10,380 nucleotides of DNA from Aquabacter sp. Lineage in GTDB: Bacteria; Pseudomonadota; Alphaproteobacteria; Rhizobiales; Xanthobacteraceae. The position numbers were made by a program, and so were the translations under genes. Of the stretch, positions 1-6,947 are shown piece after piece. The stretch lies in assembly GCA_030147645.1 (NCBI GenBank), contig JASBUY010000023.1, forward strand, positions 1-10,380, read 5' to 3'. The notes beneath the pieces are model-generated. The model saw only the letters and a list, made by a program, of their open reading frames with translations. It searched no databases and was not told the origin of the DNA. Each line of letters starts with the position of its first letter. Within the stretch, counting starts at the first letter, position 1.

Positions 1-216
1 GCCCGAGACCCGGCCTGTCCCGGCCGCGTCGAACGTGGTCCCGGTGACCTGGACCACGAGATTGGCTCGGCCGATCTCGATGCCGGCGAGGGAGAGCGCA
101 TATTTCGCGGTCAACGTGCCGTCGGCGAACGCGGGCGAGGCCAGCCCCGCCAGCAGGACCGGGCCCATCCGCAGGTGGCGGGCGGCCCTGGCGAACGCAG
201 CGCGAAAAGGGGTCAT
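1..216 (-). CDS. DUF3108-like secreted protein, N-terminal part (cut by window start)
   Basis: Reading the minus strand from the ATG at 216-214 gives 72 codons, open to the window edge. A TGA lies in frame directly upstream (219-217), so 216 is the first possible ATG. An internal Met at residue 17 is an alternative start. The N-terminus looks like a signal peptide: Arg and His residues up to 16, a hydrophobic stretch (GPVLLAGLA), then an SPAFA-like cleavage site near residue 31. The mature part begins with a pattern (LTAKYALSLAGIEIGRANL) that I recall from DUF3108 proteins of Rhizobiales, which are predicted secreted beta-rich proteins of unknown function. No good Shine-Dalgarno is visible. 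The gene is divergent from infC. The family call rests on about 40 mature residues, so it is moderate; that it is a secreted-protein gene is better supported. Confidence 0.6.
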   Translation of the reverse strand, partial: MTPFRAAFARAARHLRMGPVLLAGLASPAFADGTLTAKYALSLAGIEIGRANLVVQVTGTTFDAAGTGRVSG

Positions 217-360
217 TCAAGGGCCCGTGCCATGCCGGGGCGCATGCCGCGGCGAATCCTCAAACCTTATGGTGAGCGGCGGAAGGCGGCTGAACTGTGG
301 CTGCTGGACCCCATGCTGCCGCGCAACATCGGTTGCGCGCCGCTTAAAGCCGCTCGGTCA

Positions 361-389
361 TTGACTTTGTGCCGAATAATCACGATGTT
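361..389 (+). promoter_or_regulatory. Candidate infC promoter
   Basis: TTGACT at 361-366 is a good -35 hexamer. Seventeen bases later GATGTT (384-389) is only a poor -10 match (3 of 6). Transcription from about 396 would leave a leader of roughly 93 nt before the ATT start of infC. The -35 is seen; its function is inferred. Confidence 0.3.
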
Positions 390-454
390 CCTGGTCTGCC
401 TCCCCGGTCGAATTCCAGGACGGCGCGCTGATCGGCGCGGCCCCGGCTACCGGG
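389..454 (+). promoter_or_regulatory. infC leader with two small inverted repeats
   Basis: The 217-488 spacer contains no gene I can support. Two potential hairpins lie in the presumed leader: TCCTGG (389-394) with CCAGGA (415-420) around a 20-nt loop, and CCCGG (442-446) with CCGGG (450-454) around CTA. In other bacteria infC expression is controlled in its leader or start region, but nothing here matches a known riboregulator and the stems are short. Confidence 0.25.
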
Positions 455-472
455 TGGCACGAATTCAATGGC

Positions 473-480
473 AGAGGAGA
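473..480 (+). promoter_or_regulatory. Ribosome binding site that sets the infC start at ATT 489
   Basis: AGAGGAGA is the best Shine-Dalgarno in the region. It lies 9 bases before the ATT at 489-491 but downstream of the in-frame ATG at 468. It therefore supports ATT, not ATG, as the initiation codon. Confidence 0.7.
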
Positions 481-488
481 ACGTCGCC

Positions 489-1025
489 ATTCGCCGCCCC
501 ATGAGACCCGTCGCGCCGGAGAAGGATGGACCGCGCGTCAATGAGGAAATCCGCGTCCGCGAAGTTCAGCTCATCGATACCGAGGGGCAGAACAAGGGGG
601 TCATGGCAATCCGTGACGCTCTGATCCTGGCGCAGGAGGCCGGCCTCGACTTGGTTGAGATCGCCCCCAATTCCCAGCCCCCGGTCTGCAAGATCCTCGA
701 TTATGGCCGGTTCAAATACCAGAACCAGAAAAAGGCCAGCGAGGCGCGCAAGAAGCAGAAGGTGGTCGAGGTCAAGGAGATCAAGCTCCGCCCCGGCATC
801 GACACCCACGATTACGACGTGAAGATGCGCGCCATGGAGCGCTTCTTCGAGGAAGGCGACAAGGTGAAGGTCACACTGCGCTTCCGCGGTCGTGAGATGG
901 CCCACCAGGACATCGGCTTCAAGCTTCTTCAGAAGCTGAAGGAAGATGTCTCGGCGATCGCCAAGGTGGAAGCCGAGCCCATGCTCGAAGGCCGCCAGAT
1001 GATCATGATCCTCGCCCCGCGGTGA
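489..1025 (+). CDS. infC: Translation initiation factor IF-3, ATT start
   Basis: IF-3 binds the 30S subunit, keeps it apart from 50S and checks the start codon and initiator tRNA. From ATT the protein is 178 residues. An N-domain (about 12-82) carries the family motif CKILDYGRFKYQ, followed by a Lys-rich helical linker (QKKASEARKKQK) and a C-domain with KVTLRFRGREMAHQ, ending at LAPR as usual. The frame is also open from an ATG at 468, which would add seven residues. I prefer ATT 489 because a strong AGGAG sits 9 bases before it, inside the putative extension, and because the resulting (I/M)RRP...KDGPR N-terminus matches alphaproteobacterial IF-3 as I recall it. A rare AUU start is the classic basis of IF-3 autoregulation in E. 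coli. No rpmI or rplT follows; the next gene converges. Product near certain; start fairly sure. Confidence 0.96.
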   Translation: MRRPMRPVAPEKDGPRVNEEIRVREVQLIDTEGQNKGVMAIRDALILAQEAGLDLVEIAPNSQPPVCKILDYGRFKYQNQKKASEARKKQKVVEVKEIKLRPGIDTHDYDVKMRAMERFFEEGDKVKVTLRFRGREMAHQDIGFKLLQKLKEDVSAIAKVEAEPMLEGRQMIMILAPR

Positions 1026-1033
1026 GGATCTGA

Positions 1034-1052
1034 CCGCCGGCGGCGCCGGCGG
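1034..1052 (+). terminator. GC-only hairpin after infC
   Basis: A perfect 8-bp inverted repeat (CCGCCGGC / GCCGGCGG, loop GGC) lies 8 bases after the infC stop, in the convergent gap with the dehydrogenase gene. There is no T-tract on either strand, so it is not a canonical intrinsic terminator. It could still protect 3' ends or aid Rho-dependent ending. Confidence 0.35.
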
Positions 1053-1112
1053 ATGGGGCTGAGGAAGGGCCGGCGCAGGACGCGCCCGCCCGCCCAGTTC
1101 GTCAGAGTGCTT

Positions 1113-2108
1113 TCACGATCCTGTCTGGCGGCGCTGCGCCGTGTCGAGCCGTCCGGCCCATTCGGGAACGGGGGTGAGCACGGGTGCGCCGGAAAAATGC
1201 GCTGCGAGATTCTTCAGCGCCAGCGTCGTCATATTGTCCTCCGCGGTCGGCGAGCGCGCCGCGCTGTGCGGGGTGATGACAAGGTTGGGTGCCGTGAGGA
1301 GCGCGGGCGGCACATGGGGCTCCCCGTCCACCACATCGAGGCCGGCGCCCGCGATCCCTCCGGCTTGCAGGGCCGCGATCAGCGCATCGGTGTCCACAAG
1401 TGAGCCGCGCGCGATATTGATGAGATAACCGCGCGGCCCGAGCGCCTCCAGCACGGCCTCATTCACCACATGCCGTGTCTGCGGGCCGCCCGGCGCCGCG
1501 ACAATGAGCACATCGCTCGCCTGCGCCAGTTCAATGACGCTCGCACAATACTCATAGGGCGCGTCCTGCGCGGGCTTGCGGTTGTGATAGGCGATGCTCA
1601 TGCCGAAGCCGAGCGCGCCCCGCTGGGCCACCGCCCGCCCGATGGCGCCGAGCCCGAAAATACCGAGGCGCAGGGTCGAAAGCTCCGGCGAGGAAACGCG
1701 GGCCTCGTGCCACTGCCCGGCGCGCACCGCCCGATCGCTCCGCGAGATCTGGCGCACACAATCCAGGATCAGCGCAAAGGCGTGGTCCGCCACCGACTGG
1801 GTATTGGTGCCCGGCCCATGGGTCACGAGGATGCCCCGCTCCAGGGCAGCGGGCACCTCGATGCGGTCATAGCCCACTCCGTAGCAGGAAATGATCTCCA
1901 GCCGCGTCAGCGCGTCCATCTCCTCCGCGCTGAGGCCGGCCGTGCCATGGGTCAGGACGGCGCGCACGCCTTTGGCGGCGCCCGCGATGGCGGCGGCGCG
2001 GCGCTCGGCGTCAGGGGCATAGATCACCTCGAAAGCGGCATTCAGCCGCGCGAGATGGTCCGGGGCGAAGGGAATGAGGACAAGCAGAGGCTCGCGAGCC
2101 GGCGACAT
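1113..2108 (-). CDS. D-2-hydroxyacid dehydrogenase, NAD(P)-dependent
   Basis: This enzyme family interconverts 2-keto acids and D-2-hydroxy acids in the cytoplasm. The 331-residue product has the split catalytic domain with the Rossmann fold inserted: nucleotide motif GIFGLGAIG (about 149-157), then the three catalytic residues in their usual settings, Arg234 (NIARGS), Glu263 (DGEPHVP) and His281 (TPHSA). The segment LEIISCYGVGYDRIEV resembles the glyoxylate/hydroxypyruvate reductase and hydroxyphenylpyruvate reductase branch, so glyoxylate, hydroxypyruvate or an aryl-pyruvate is a likely substrate; the sequence does not decide which. I took the ATG at 2108 because MSPAREPLLVLIPF fits the family N-terminus. 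A TTG at 2141 would add 11 residues, and neither start has a clear Shine-Dalgarno. The gene converges on infC and diverges from radA, so the context gives no pathway clue. Confidence 0.9.
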   Translation of the reverse strand: MSPAREPLLVLIPFAPDHLARLNAAFEVIYAPDAERRAAAIAGAAKGVRAVLTHGTAGLSAEEMDALTRLEIISCYGVGYDRIEVPAALERGILVTHGPGTNTQSVADHAFALILDCVRQISRSDRAVRAGQWHEARVSSPELSTLRLGIFGLGAIGRAVAQRGALGFGMSIAYHNRKPAQDAPYEYCASVIELAQASDVLIVAAPGGPQTRHVVNEAVLEALGPRGYLINIARGSLVDTDALIAALQAGGIAGAGLDVVDGEPHVPPALLTAPNLVITPHSAARSPTAEDNMTTLALKNLAAHFSGAPVLTPVPEWAGRLDTAQRRQTGS

Positions 2109-2243
2109 GGAGAAGCCTGAAGCAAGGGGAGGGATGAACAAGCTACAGTTTCACCGCGCCCTTGGGCAGGTCGTGCCGCGCGCGCCAGACCCGCGTTCCG
2201 GGCAGGGCGGCCATGCGCGGGATGGCGGGCGGACGATGCGATG

Positions 2244-2249
2244 CTATAC
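2244..2249 (+). promoter_or_regulatory. Possible -10 element of radA (CTATAC)
   Basis: CTATAC lies 33 bases before the radA ATG in an otherwise very GC-rich spacer. No convincing -35 stands 16-18 bases upstream, so support is weak. Confidence 0.25.
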
Positions 2250-2281
2250 CGGACTTTGGATTTTTCCTCTCGGGAGTCGCC

Positions 2282-3703
2282 ATGGCCCGTCGCACGCCGA
2301 GCTTCGCCTGCCAGTCCTGCGGGGCCGTCTATACCCGCTGGCAGGGCAAGTGCGAGGCTTGCGGGGCGTGGAACACCATCGCCGAGGAGCCTGAAGTCGC
2401 GGCCTCCGTGCCCGCCGTCCAGCGCTCGGGCCGCAAGGGCCGCCCGGTCGCGCTGGAAAGCCTGAAAGGGGAGGGCACCCCGCCCCCGCGACTCGTCTCG
2501 GGCATCGGCGAACTGGATCGGGTGGCGGGCGGCGGCTTCGTGCCCGGTTCGATCCTGCTGCTGGGCGGCGATCCGGGCATCGGCAAGTCCACGCTTCTGG
2601 TCCAGGCTTCGGCCGCCTTGGCGGCGGGCGGCCACCGGGTGGTCTATGTCTCGGGCGAGGAGGCCGTGGATCAGGTGCGCCTGCGCGCCGGGCGGCTCGG
2701 CCTTGCCGGGGCAGAAGTCGGGCTCGCCGCGGAGACCAATGCCGAAAACATCCTCGCGACCCTGTCCTCCGGCCCGCCGGTGCGCTTCGTGGTGATCGAT
2801 TCCATCCAGACCATGTGGAGCGACACGGTGGAGTCCGCGCCGGGCACGGTGACGCAGGTGCGCACCTCGGCCCAGCTCATGGTGCGCTATGCCAAACAGA
2901 CCGGCGCGGCGGTGATTCTGGTGGGCCATGTCACCAAGGACGGCCAGATCGCCGGGCCGCGCGTGGTCGAGCACATGGTGGACGCGGTCTTCTCCTTCGA
3001 AGGCGACGGCGGGCATCAGTTTCGCATCCTGCGCGCCCAGAAGAACCGCTTCGGCCCCACCGACGAGATTGGCGTATTCGAGATGACCGGGCGGGGGCTG
3101 TGCGAAGTCGCCAACCCGTCGGAACTCTTTCTCTCCAATCGCGATGCCGGCGCGCCGGGAACGGCGGTGTTCGCGGGCATGGAAGGCACACGCCCGATCC
3201 TGGTGGAGATCCAGGCGCTGGTGGCGCCCTCCAGCCTTGGCACGCCGCGCCGCGCGGTGGTGGGGTGGGATTCCAACCGCCTCGCCATGGTGCTCGCGGT
3301 GCTGGACGCCCGCTGCGGAGTCCGCCTCGGTGGTCATGACGTGTATTTGAACGTGGCCGGCGGGCTTAAGATCGGCGAGCCGGCGGCGGACCTTGCTGTG
3401 GCGGGAGCGCTTGTCTCCTCGCTCACCGGAGCGCCCTTGCCCTCCGATGCGGTTTATTTCGGCGAAGTGAGCCTCACCGGCGCCGTGCGGCCCGTATCGC
3501 AGACGCCGGCGCGGCTGAAGGAGGCCGCAAAGCTCGGCTTCGCCCGCGCCGTTGCGCCCGTTCCCGGCGCCGATGGCGGGGACGGTGCACTGCGGGTGGA
3601 GGGCGTGTCCTCCCTCTCCGCCCTTGTCGCCCAGGTGGCGGCCCGCGCACCGCGCAGGGCAGCGATGCCGGCAAAAGAGATCTCCCATGCCGGGGAGGGA
3701 TGA
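2282..3703 (+). CDS. radA: DNA repair protein RadA/Sms
   Basis: RadA is a RecA-like ATPase that helps process recombination intermediates and drives branch migration at D-loops. The 473-residue product has all the family parts in order: a C4 zinc finger (Cys10, Cys13, Cys24, Cys27), a Walker A motif GGDPGIGKST (95-104), a Walker B-like strand VVIDSIQ, the RadA-specific KNRFG motif (254-258), and a C-terminal Lon-protease-like domain (about 285-425, with GLKIGEPAADLAVA). Length is normal for the family. The frame is open 120 bases further upstream, but the ATG at 2282 gives the canonical start just before the zinc finger and has GGGAG (2272-2276) 5 bases before it. The gene is divergent from the hydroxyacid dehydrogenase and precedes cvpA by 108 bases. 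In several rhizobia radA follows dnaB and alr; those genes are not here. Confidence 0.97.
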   Translation: MARRTPSFACQSCGAVYTRWQGKCEACGAWNTIAEEPEVAASVPAVQRSGRKGRPVALESLKGEGTPPPRLVSGIGELDRVAGGGFVPGSILLLGGDPGIGKSTLLVQASAALAAGGHRVVYVSGEEAVDQVRLRAGRLGLAGAEVGLAAETNAENILATLSSGPPVRFVVIDSIQTMWSDTVESAPGTVTQVRTSAQLMVRYAKQTGAAVILVGHVTKDGQIAGPRVVEHMVDAVFSFEGDGGHQFRILRAQKNRFGPTDEIGVFEMTGRGLCEVANPSELFLSNRDAGAPGTAVFAGMEGTRPILVEIQALVAPSSLGTPRRAVVGWDSNRLAMVLAVLDARCGVRLGGHDVYLNVAGGLKIGEPAADLAVAGALVSSLTGAPLPSDAVYFGEVSLTGAVRPVSQTPARLKEAAKLGFARAVAPVPGADGGDGALRVEGVSSLSALVAQVAARAPRRAAMPAKEISHAGEG

Positions 3704-3727
3704 CGGCGCGGGCGCCAGAAGCTATAC
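3700..3727 (+). promoter_or_regulatory. Candidate promoter for cvpA-purF
   Basis: ATGACG (3700-3705) and CTATAC (3722-3727) are 16 bases apart, and the -35 overlaps the radA stop codon. The CTATAC box resembles the one before radA. A separate promoter would let purF be expressed independently of radA. This rests on hexamer resemblance only. Confidence 0.3.
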
Positions 3728-3767
3728 GTCCCGCGGTCCGGGCATCCATGGCACCATGCGCCCGTCT

Positions 3768-3787
3768 CCCGCCGATTCTCCGGCGGG
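3768..3787 (+). promoter_or_regulatory. Hairpin in the radA-cvpA spacer
   Basis: CCCGCCG (3768-3774) and CGGCGGG (3781-3787) form a perfect 7-bp stem around ATTCTC, six bases before the GGAGG of cvpA. No T-tract follows, so it is not a standard terminator. It could be an mRNA processing or stability element in the cvpA leader. Confidence 0.35.
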
Positions 3788-3811
3788 CCCACCGGAGGTT
3801 CTGCCGCGCCC

Positions 3812-4519
3812 ATGCCTGTGACGTTGCTGGATCTGATCCTCATCGCCGTCATGCTGATCTCCGGGCTGCTCGCCATGGTGCGCGGGCTGCTGCGGGAGGT
3901 GTTCAGCATCGTCTCGTGGGTGGCGGCGGCGGCTGTCGCCGCTTATTTCTATCCCCAGCTTCTGCCGATCACGAAGCAGTACATCTCGCAGGACAGCGTG
4001 GCGCTGGCCGTGACGGTGGCGGCTCTGTTCCTCGGCACGCTGCTCATCGTCTCCATCATCAGCGCGCGCCTGTCGGACATCGTGCTCGACAGCCGCATCG
4101 GCGCCCTGGACCGCACGCTCGGCTTCGCCTTCGGTCTGGCGCGCGGCCTCCTCGTGATGGTCGTGGCTTTCCTGTTCTTCAACTGGCTGGTGCCGGACAA
4201 GAGCCAGCCGCCATGGGTGCTGAACGCGAAATCTCGTCCGGTTCTGCAAAACACGGGAAATTGGTTGGTTTCCCTGTTGCCGGATGACCCCGAGAACACC
4301 ATTCTCAAGAAACTGAAGCGCACGCCCGATGGCGAAGACGGCGCAACGCCGCCGTCCCCGCCCGGTCAGGTACCGGGTCAGCGCTCGGACGGAGGAACCG
4401 GAGGCACCACGCTCGCCGCCGCGCCCGCTGCCAATCCGGCGGGGCAGGCGGGATACAAGCGGGGCGACCGGCAGGGCATCGATCAGCTGCTTGAGAGCGC
4501 GCGCGGGACGGGCCAATAG
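3812..4519 (+). CDS. cvpA: CvpA family inner-membrane protein
   Basis: CvpA is an inner-membrane protein named for colicin V production in E. coli; its molecular role is not settled. The 235-residue product begins with the typical MPVTLLDLILIAVMLIS and has four likely membrane segments (about 5-22, 31-49, 62-83, 103-127), with the conserved short loop MVRGLLREVF after the first. The family core ends near residue 170. The rest is a Pro/Gly/Ala-rich, probably disordered tail ending in a short charged segment (RQGIDQLLESARG). The ATG at 3812 is the only reasonable start; its Shine-Dalgarno GGAGG (3794-3798) is 13 bases away, which is long. The stop lies 24 bases before purF, a linkage also known from E. 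coli and rhizobia, so the two are very probably co-transcribed. Confidence 0.93.
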   Translation: MPVTLLDLILIAVMLISGLLAMVRGLLREVFSIVSWVAAAAVAAYFYPQLLPITKQYISQDSVALAVTVAALFLGTLLIVSIISARLSDIVLDSRIGALDRTLGFAFGLARGLLVMVVAFLFFNWLVPDKSQPPWVLNAKSRPVLQNTGNWLVSLLPDDPENTILKKLKRTPDGEDGATPPSPPGQVPGQRSDGGTGGTTLAAAPAANPAGQAGYKRGDRQGIDQLLESARGTGQ

Positions 4520-4529
4520 GCCGCCGAGC

Positions 4530-4534
4530 GGAGG
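4530..4534 (+). promoter_or_regulatory. Ribosome binding site deciding the purF start
   Basis: GGAGG directly abuts an ATG at 4535 (0-base spacing, too close to work) and lies 9 bases before a second in-frame ATG at 4544. It therefore favours 4544. Confidence 0.65.
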
Positions 4535-4543
4535 ATGTGGGAC

Positions 4544-6034
4544 ATGGACACCGCAGACGCGAGCGGGCCGCACGGCGCCGCTGAGTGGGATTCCGACCTC
4601 AATGGCGATCGGCTGCGCGAGGAGTGCGGCGTATTCGGGGTCTATAACCACCCGGACGCCGCCGCGCTCACCGCTATCGGCTTGCATGCGCTTCAGCATC
4701 GCGGCCAGGAAGCGGCGGGCATCGTCGTCTATGACGGCAAGAGGTTTCATTCCGAGCGCCGCCTCGGCCTCGTGGGCGATACCTTCTCCGACGCGAAGGT
4801 GATGGAGCGCCTGCCGGGCCATGTGGCGGTCGGCCATGTGCGCTATTCCACCACGGGCGAGACGCTGCTGCGCAACGTGCAGCCCCTCTTCGCCGAGATC
4901 GAGGGCGGCGGCTTTGCCGTCGGCCATAACGGCAACCTCACCAACGGCATCACGCTGCGCCGCCAATTGGTGCGCGAGGGTGCCATCATGCAGTCCACCA
5001 CCGATACGGAGGCGATCCTCCATCTGGTGGCCCGCTCCCGCAAGCCGCGCTTCATGGACCGCTTCACCGATGCGCTGCGCGCGCTCGAAGGCGCCTATTC
5101 GCTGGTGGCGGTCACCAACAAGAAGCTGATCGGCGCCCGCGACCCGCTCGGCATCCGCCCGCTGGTGCTCGGTCGTCTCGACGAGGCCTATATCCTCGCC
5201 TCCGAGACCTGCGCCCTCGACATTATCGGCGCGACCTATGTGCGCGACATCGAGAACGGCGAAGTCATCGTCATCGACGAGGACGGGCTGCAATCTTACA
5301 AGCCTTTCCCGCCCGTCCAGCCGCGCCCCTGCATCTTCGAATACATCTATTTCGCCCGCCCCGATTCCATCGTCGGCGGACGCTCGGTCTATCAGGTGCG
5401 CAAGAATATGGGCGAGGTTCTCGCCCAGGAGACCCACCTGCCGGCGGATGTGGTGGTGCCGGTGCCGGATTCCGGCGTGCCGGCGGCGCTCGGCTATGCG
5501 CGGGTGGCGGGCATTCCCTATGAGCTCGGCATCATCCGCAACCATTATGTGGGCCGCACCTTCATCCAGCCGACCCAGAGCGTGCGGGATCAGGGCGTGC
5601 GCATGAAGCATTCCGCCAACCGTTCGGTGGTGGAAGGCAAGCGCATCGTGCTGGTGGACGACAGCTTGGTGCGCGGGACGACCTCGGTGAAAATCGTGCG
5701 GATGATGCGCGATGCCGGCGCGACGGAAGTGCATTTCCGCATTGCCTCGCCGCCCATCACCCATCCCGATTATTACGGCATCGACACGCCGGATCGGGAC
5801 AAGCTCCTGGCCGCCACCCACGATCTGGAAGGCATGCGCCGCTATATCGGCGCGGACAGCCTCGCCTTCCTGTCCGTGAACGGTGTCTACCGCGCCATGG
5901 GCTATGAGGCCCGCGACCCCGCCCGTCCGCAATTCACCGACCATTGCTTTACCGGCGATTATCCCACCGCCCTCACCGACCGCACGACGGCGGTGGGCGC
6001 GGAGCAATTGTCGCTGCTCGCCGAAGCCAGCTGA
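4544..6034 (+). CDS. purF: Amidophosphoribosyltransferase (glutamine PRPP amidotransferase)
   Basis: PurF makes 5-phosphoribosylamine from PRPP and glutamine, the committed step of purine synthesis. From ATG 4544 it has 496 residues. The N-terminal nucleophile is Cys28 in EECGVFGV, so a 27-residue propeptide must be removed; this is longer than the 11 residues of B. subtilis PurF. The glutaminase domain follows (QHRGQEAAG, GHVRYSTTG, GHNGNLTN), then a phosphoribosyltransferase domain with the PRPP loop VLVDDSLVRGTT (about 369-380). The protein is of the Bacillus type. However, of the positions that bind 4Fe-4S there, only Cys263 is clearly kept, Asp409 stands where Cys is expected (SPPITHPDYYG), and the C-terminal cysteine cluster is reduced to Cys468. 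A cluster is therefore unlikely. The gene follows cvpA by 24 bases and is probably in its operon. Confidence 0.97.
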   Translation: MDTADASGPHGAAEWDSDLNGDRLREECGVFGVYNHPDAAALTAIGLHALQHRGQEAAGIVVYDGKRFHSERRLGLVGDTFSDAKVMERLPGHVAVGHVRYSTTGETLLRNVQPLFAEIEGGGFAVGHNGNLTNGITLRRQLVREGAIMQSTTDTEAILHLVARSRKPRFMDRFTDALRALEGAYSLVAVTNKKLIGARDPLGIRPLVLGRLDEAYILASETCALDIIGATYVRDIENGEVIVIDEDGLQSYKPFPPVQPRPCIFEYIYFARPDSIVGGRSVYQVRKNMGEVLAQETHLPADVVVPVPDSGVPAALGYARVAGIPYELGIIRNHYVGRTFIQPTQSVRDQGVRMKHSANRSVVEGKRIVLVDDSLVRGTTSVKIVRMMRDAGATEVHFRIASPPITHPDYYGIDTPDRDKLLAATHDLEGMRRYIGADSLAFLSVNGVYRAMGYEARDPARPQFTDHCFTGDYPTALTDRTTAVGAEQLSLLAEAS

Positions 6035-6134
6035 GCCGCGCGGCGTTCGCGCTGCGTCTCGATCCCCTCCTTCCTCAGCCGCCGCGTCCGCCATTTCCGG
6101 CAGAGCGGCGGCCTCTCCAGCCCCCGGACCCGCC

Positions 6135-6878
6135 ATGACCGACCGGCCGCTTGCCGACAGGATCGCCCTCGTGACCGGCGCGACACGCGGCATCGGCGCC
6201 GCCACCGCGCTGGAACTGGCCAAGGCCGGAGCCCATGTGGTGGCCATCGGCCGGACCGAGGGCGCGCTGGAGGAACTGGATGATTCCATCCGCGCCGTAG
6301 GCGCCAGCGCCACCCTGGTGCCCCTGGACATCACCGATTATGACGCCATCGACCGTCTGGGTGGCGCCCTGTATGAGCGTTATGGGCGTCTGGACGTGTT
6401 CGTCGGCAATGCCGGCATCCTCGGGCCGCTGACCCCGGTCGGCCATGTGGACCCCAAGGATTTCGACCAAGCGCTGAGCGTCAATCTCACCGCCAATTAT
6501 CGCTTCGTCCGCTCGCTCGATCCGCTGCTGCGCCTTTCCCCCGCTGGGCGGGCGGTGTTCGTCACGTCGGGCGCGGCTTACAAGGCGCGCGCCTATTGGG
6601 GGCCTTATGCGGTCACCAAGGCGGCGCTGGAGGTGCTGGCGCGCACCTGGGCCGCCGAAACCGCGACCGGAAACCTCAAGGTCAACCTCTTCAATCCTGG
6701 GCCGATCCGCACCCGCATGCGCGCCAAGGCGTTCCCGGGCGAGGACCCCGAAACGCTGGAAACGCCGGAAGCGGCCGCCGCGGCGATCCTGCCGCTCTGC
6801 TTGCCGAGCTGCGACGCCAATGGCCGCTATTACGATTTCCCGAGCCGCAGCCTGATGGATTTTCGCGGCCCGGCCTGA
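6135..6878 (+). CDS. Short-chain dehydrogenase/reductase (SDR)
   Basis: This is a 247-residue classical SDR oxidoreductase with unknown substrate. The sequence shows TGATRGIG cofactor binding (14-21), NAG (92-94), the active-site Asn118 in SVNLTANY, Ser145, and the Tyr158-x3-Lys162 pair in GPYAVTKAA, so it should be catalytically competent. NPGPIRTRMR follows in the usual place. Ile36-Gly-Arg40 after the second strand (VVAIGRT) suggests NADP(H) preference, a weak inference. The frame runs on upstream into purF, but ATG 6135 places the Rossmann motif at the normal distance; the Shine-Dalgarno is poor. The gene lies 100 bases after purF, and as I recall a similar SDR follows purF in several rhizobia, where its link to purine synthesis is not established. 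Confidence 0.92.
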   Translation: MTDRPLADRIALVTGATRGIGAATALELAKAGAHVVAIGRTEGALEELDDSIRAVGASATLVPLDITDYDAIDRLGGALYERYGRLDVFVGNAGILGPLTPVGHVDPKDFDQALSVNLTANYRFVRSLDPLLRLSPAGRAVFVTSGAAYKARAYWGPYAVTKAALEVLARTWAAETATGNLKVNLFNPGPIRTRMRAKAFPGEDPETLETPEAAAAAILPLCLPSCDANGRYYDFPSRSLMDFRGPA

Positions 6879-6947
6879 CAGACAGGCATCCCCTGTGGAT
6901 CGCGTATAGGTCTTTTGCGCCGCACAAAATCGAGTCTAGGATGAGGG

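Noticed and set aside
175..504. Plus-strand open frames between 35 and 504
   Set aside because: They overlap the DUF3108-like gene and the infC leader. Arg/Pro-rich products, no start signals.
1034..1052. Canonical intrinsic terminator after infC
   Set aside because: The stem is perfect but has no T-tract on either strand, so it is listed only as a possible terminator.
2042..3688. 548-codon open frame on the minus strand across radA
   Set aside because: Antisense shadow of radA. Its composition is His/Arg/Gly-rich and no motif is visible.
3722..6334. 870-codon open frame on the minus strand across cvpA and purF
   Set aside because: It is antisense to two certain genes. The product is rich in His, Arg, Gly and Ala with no domain, the usual result of high GC at third positions of the true genes.
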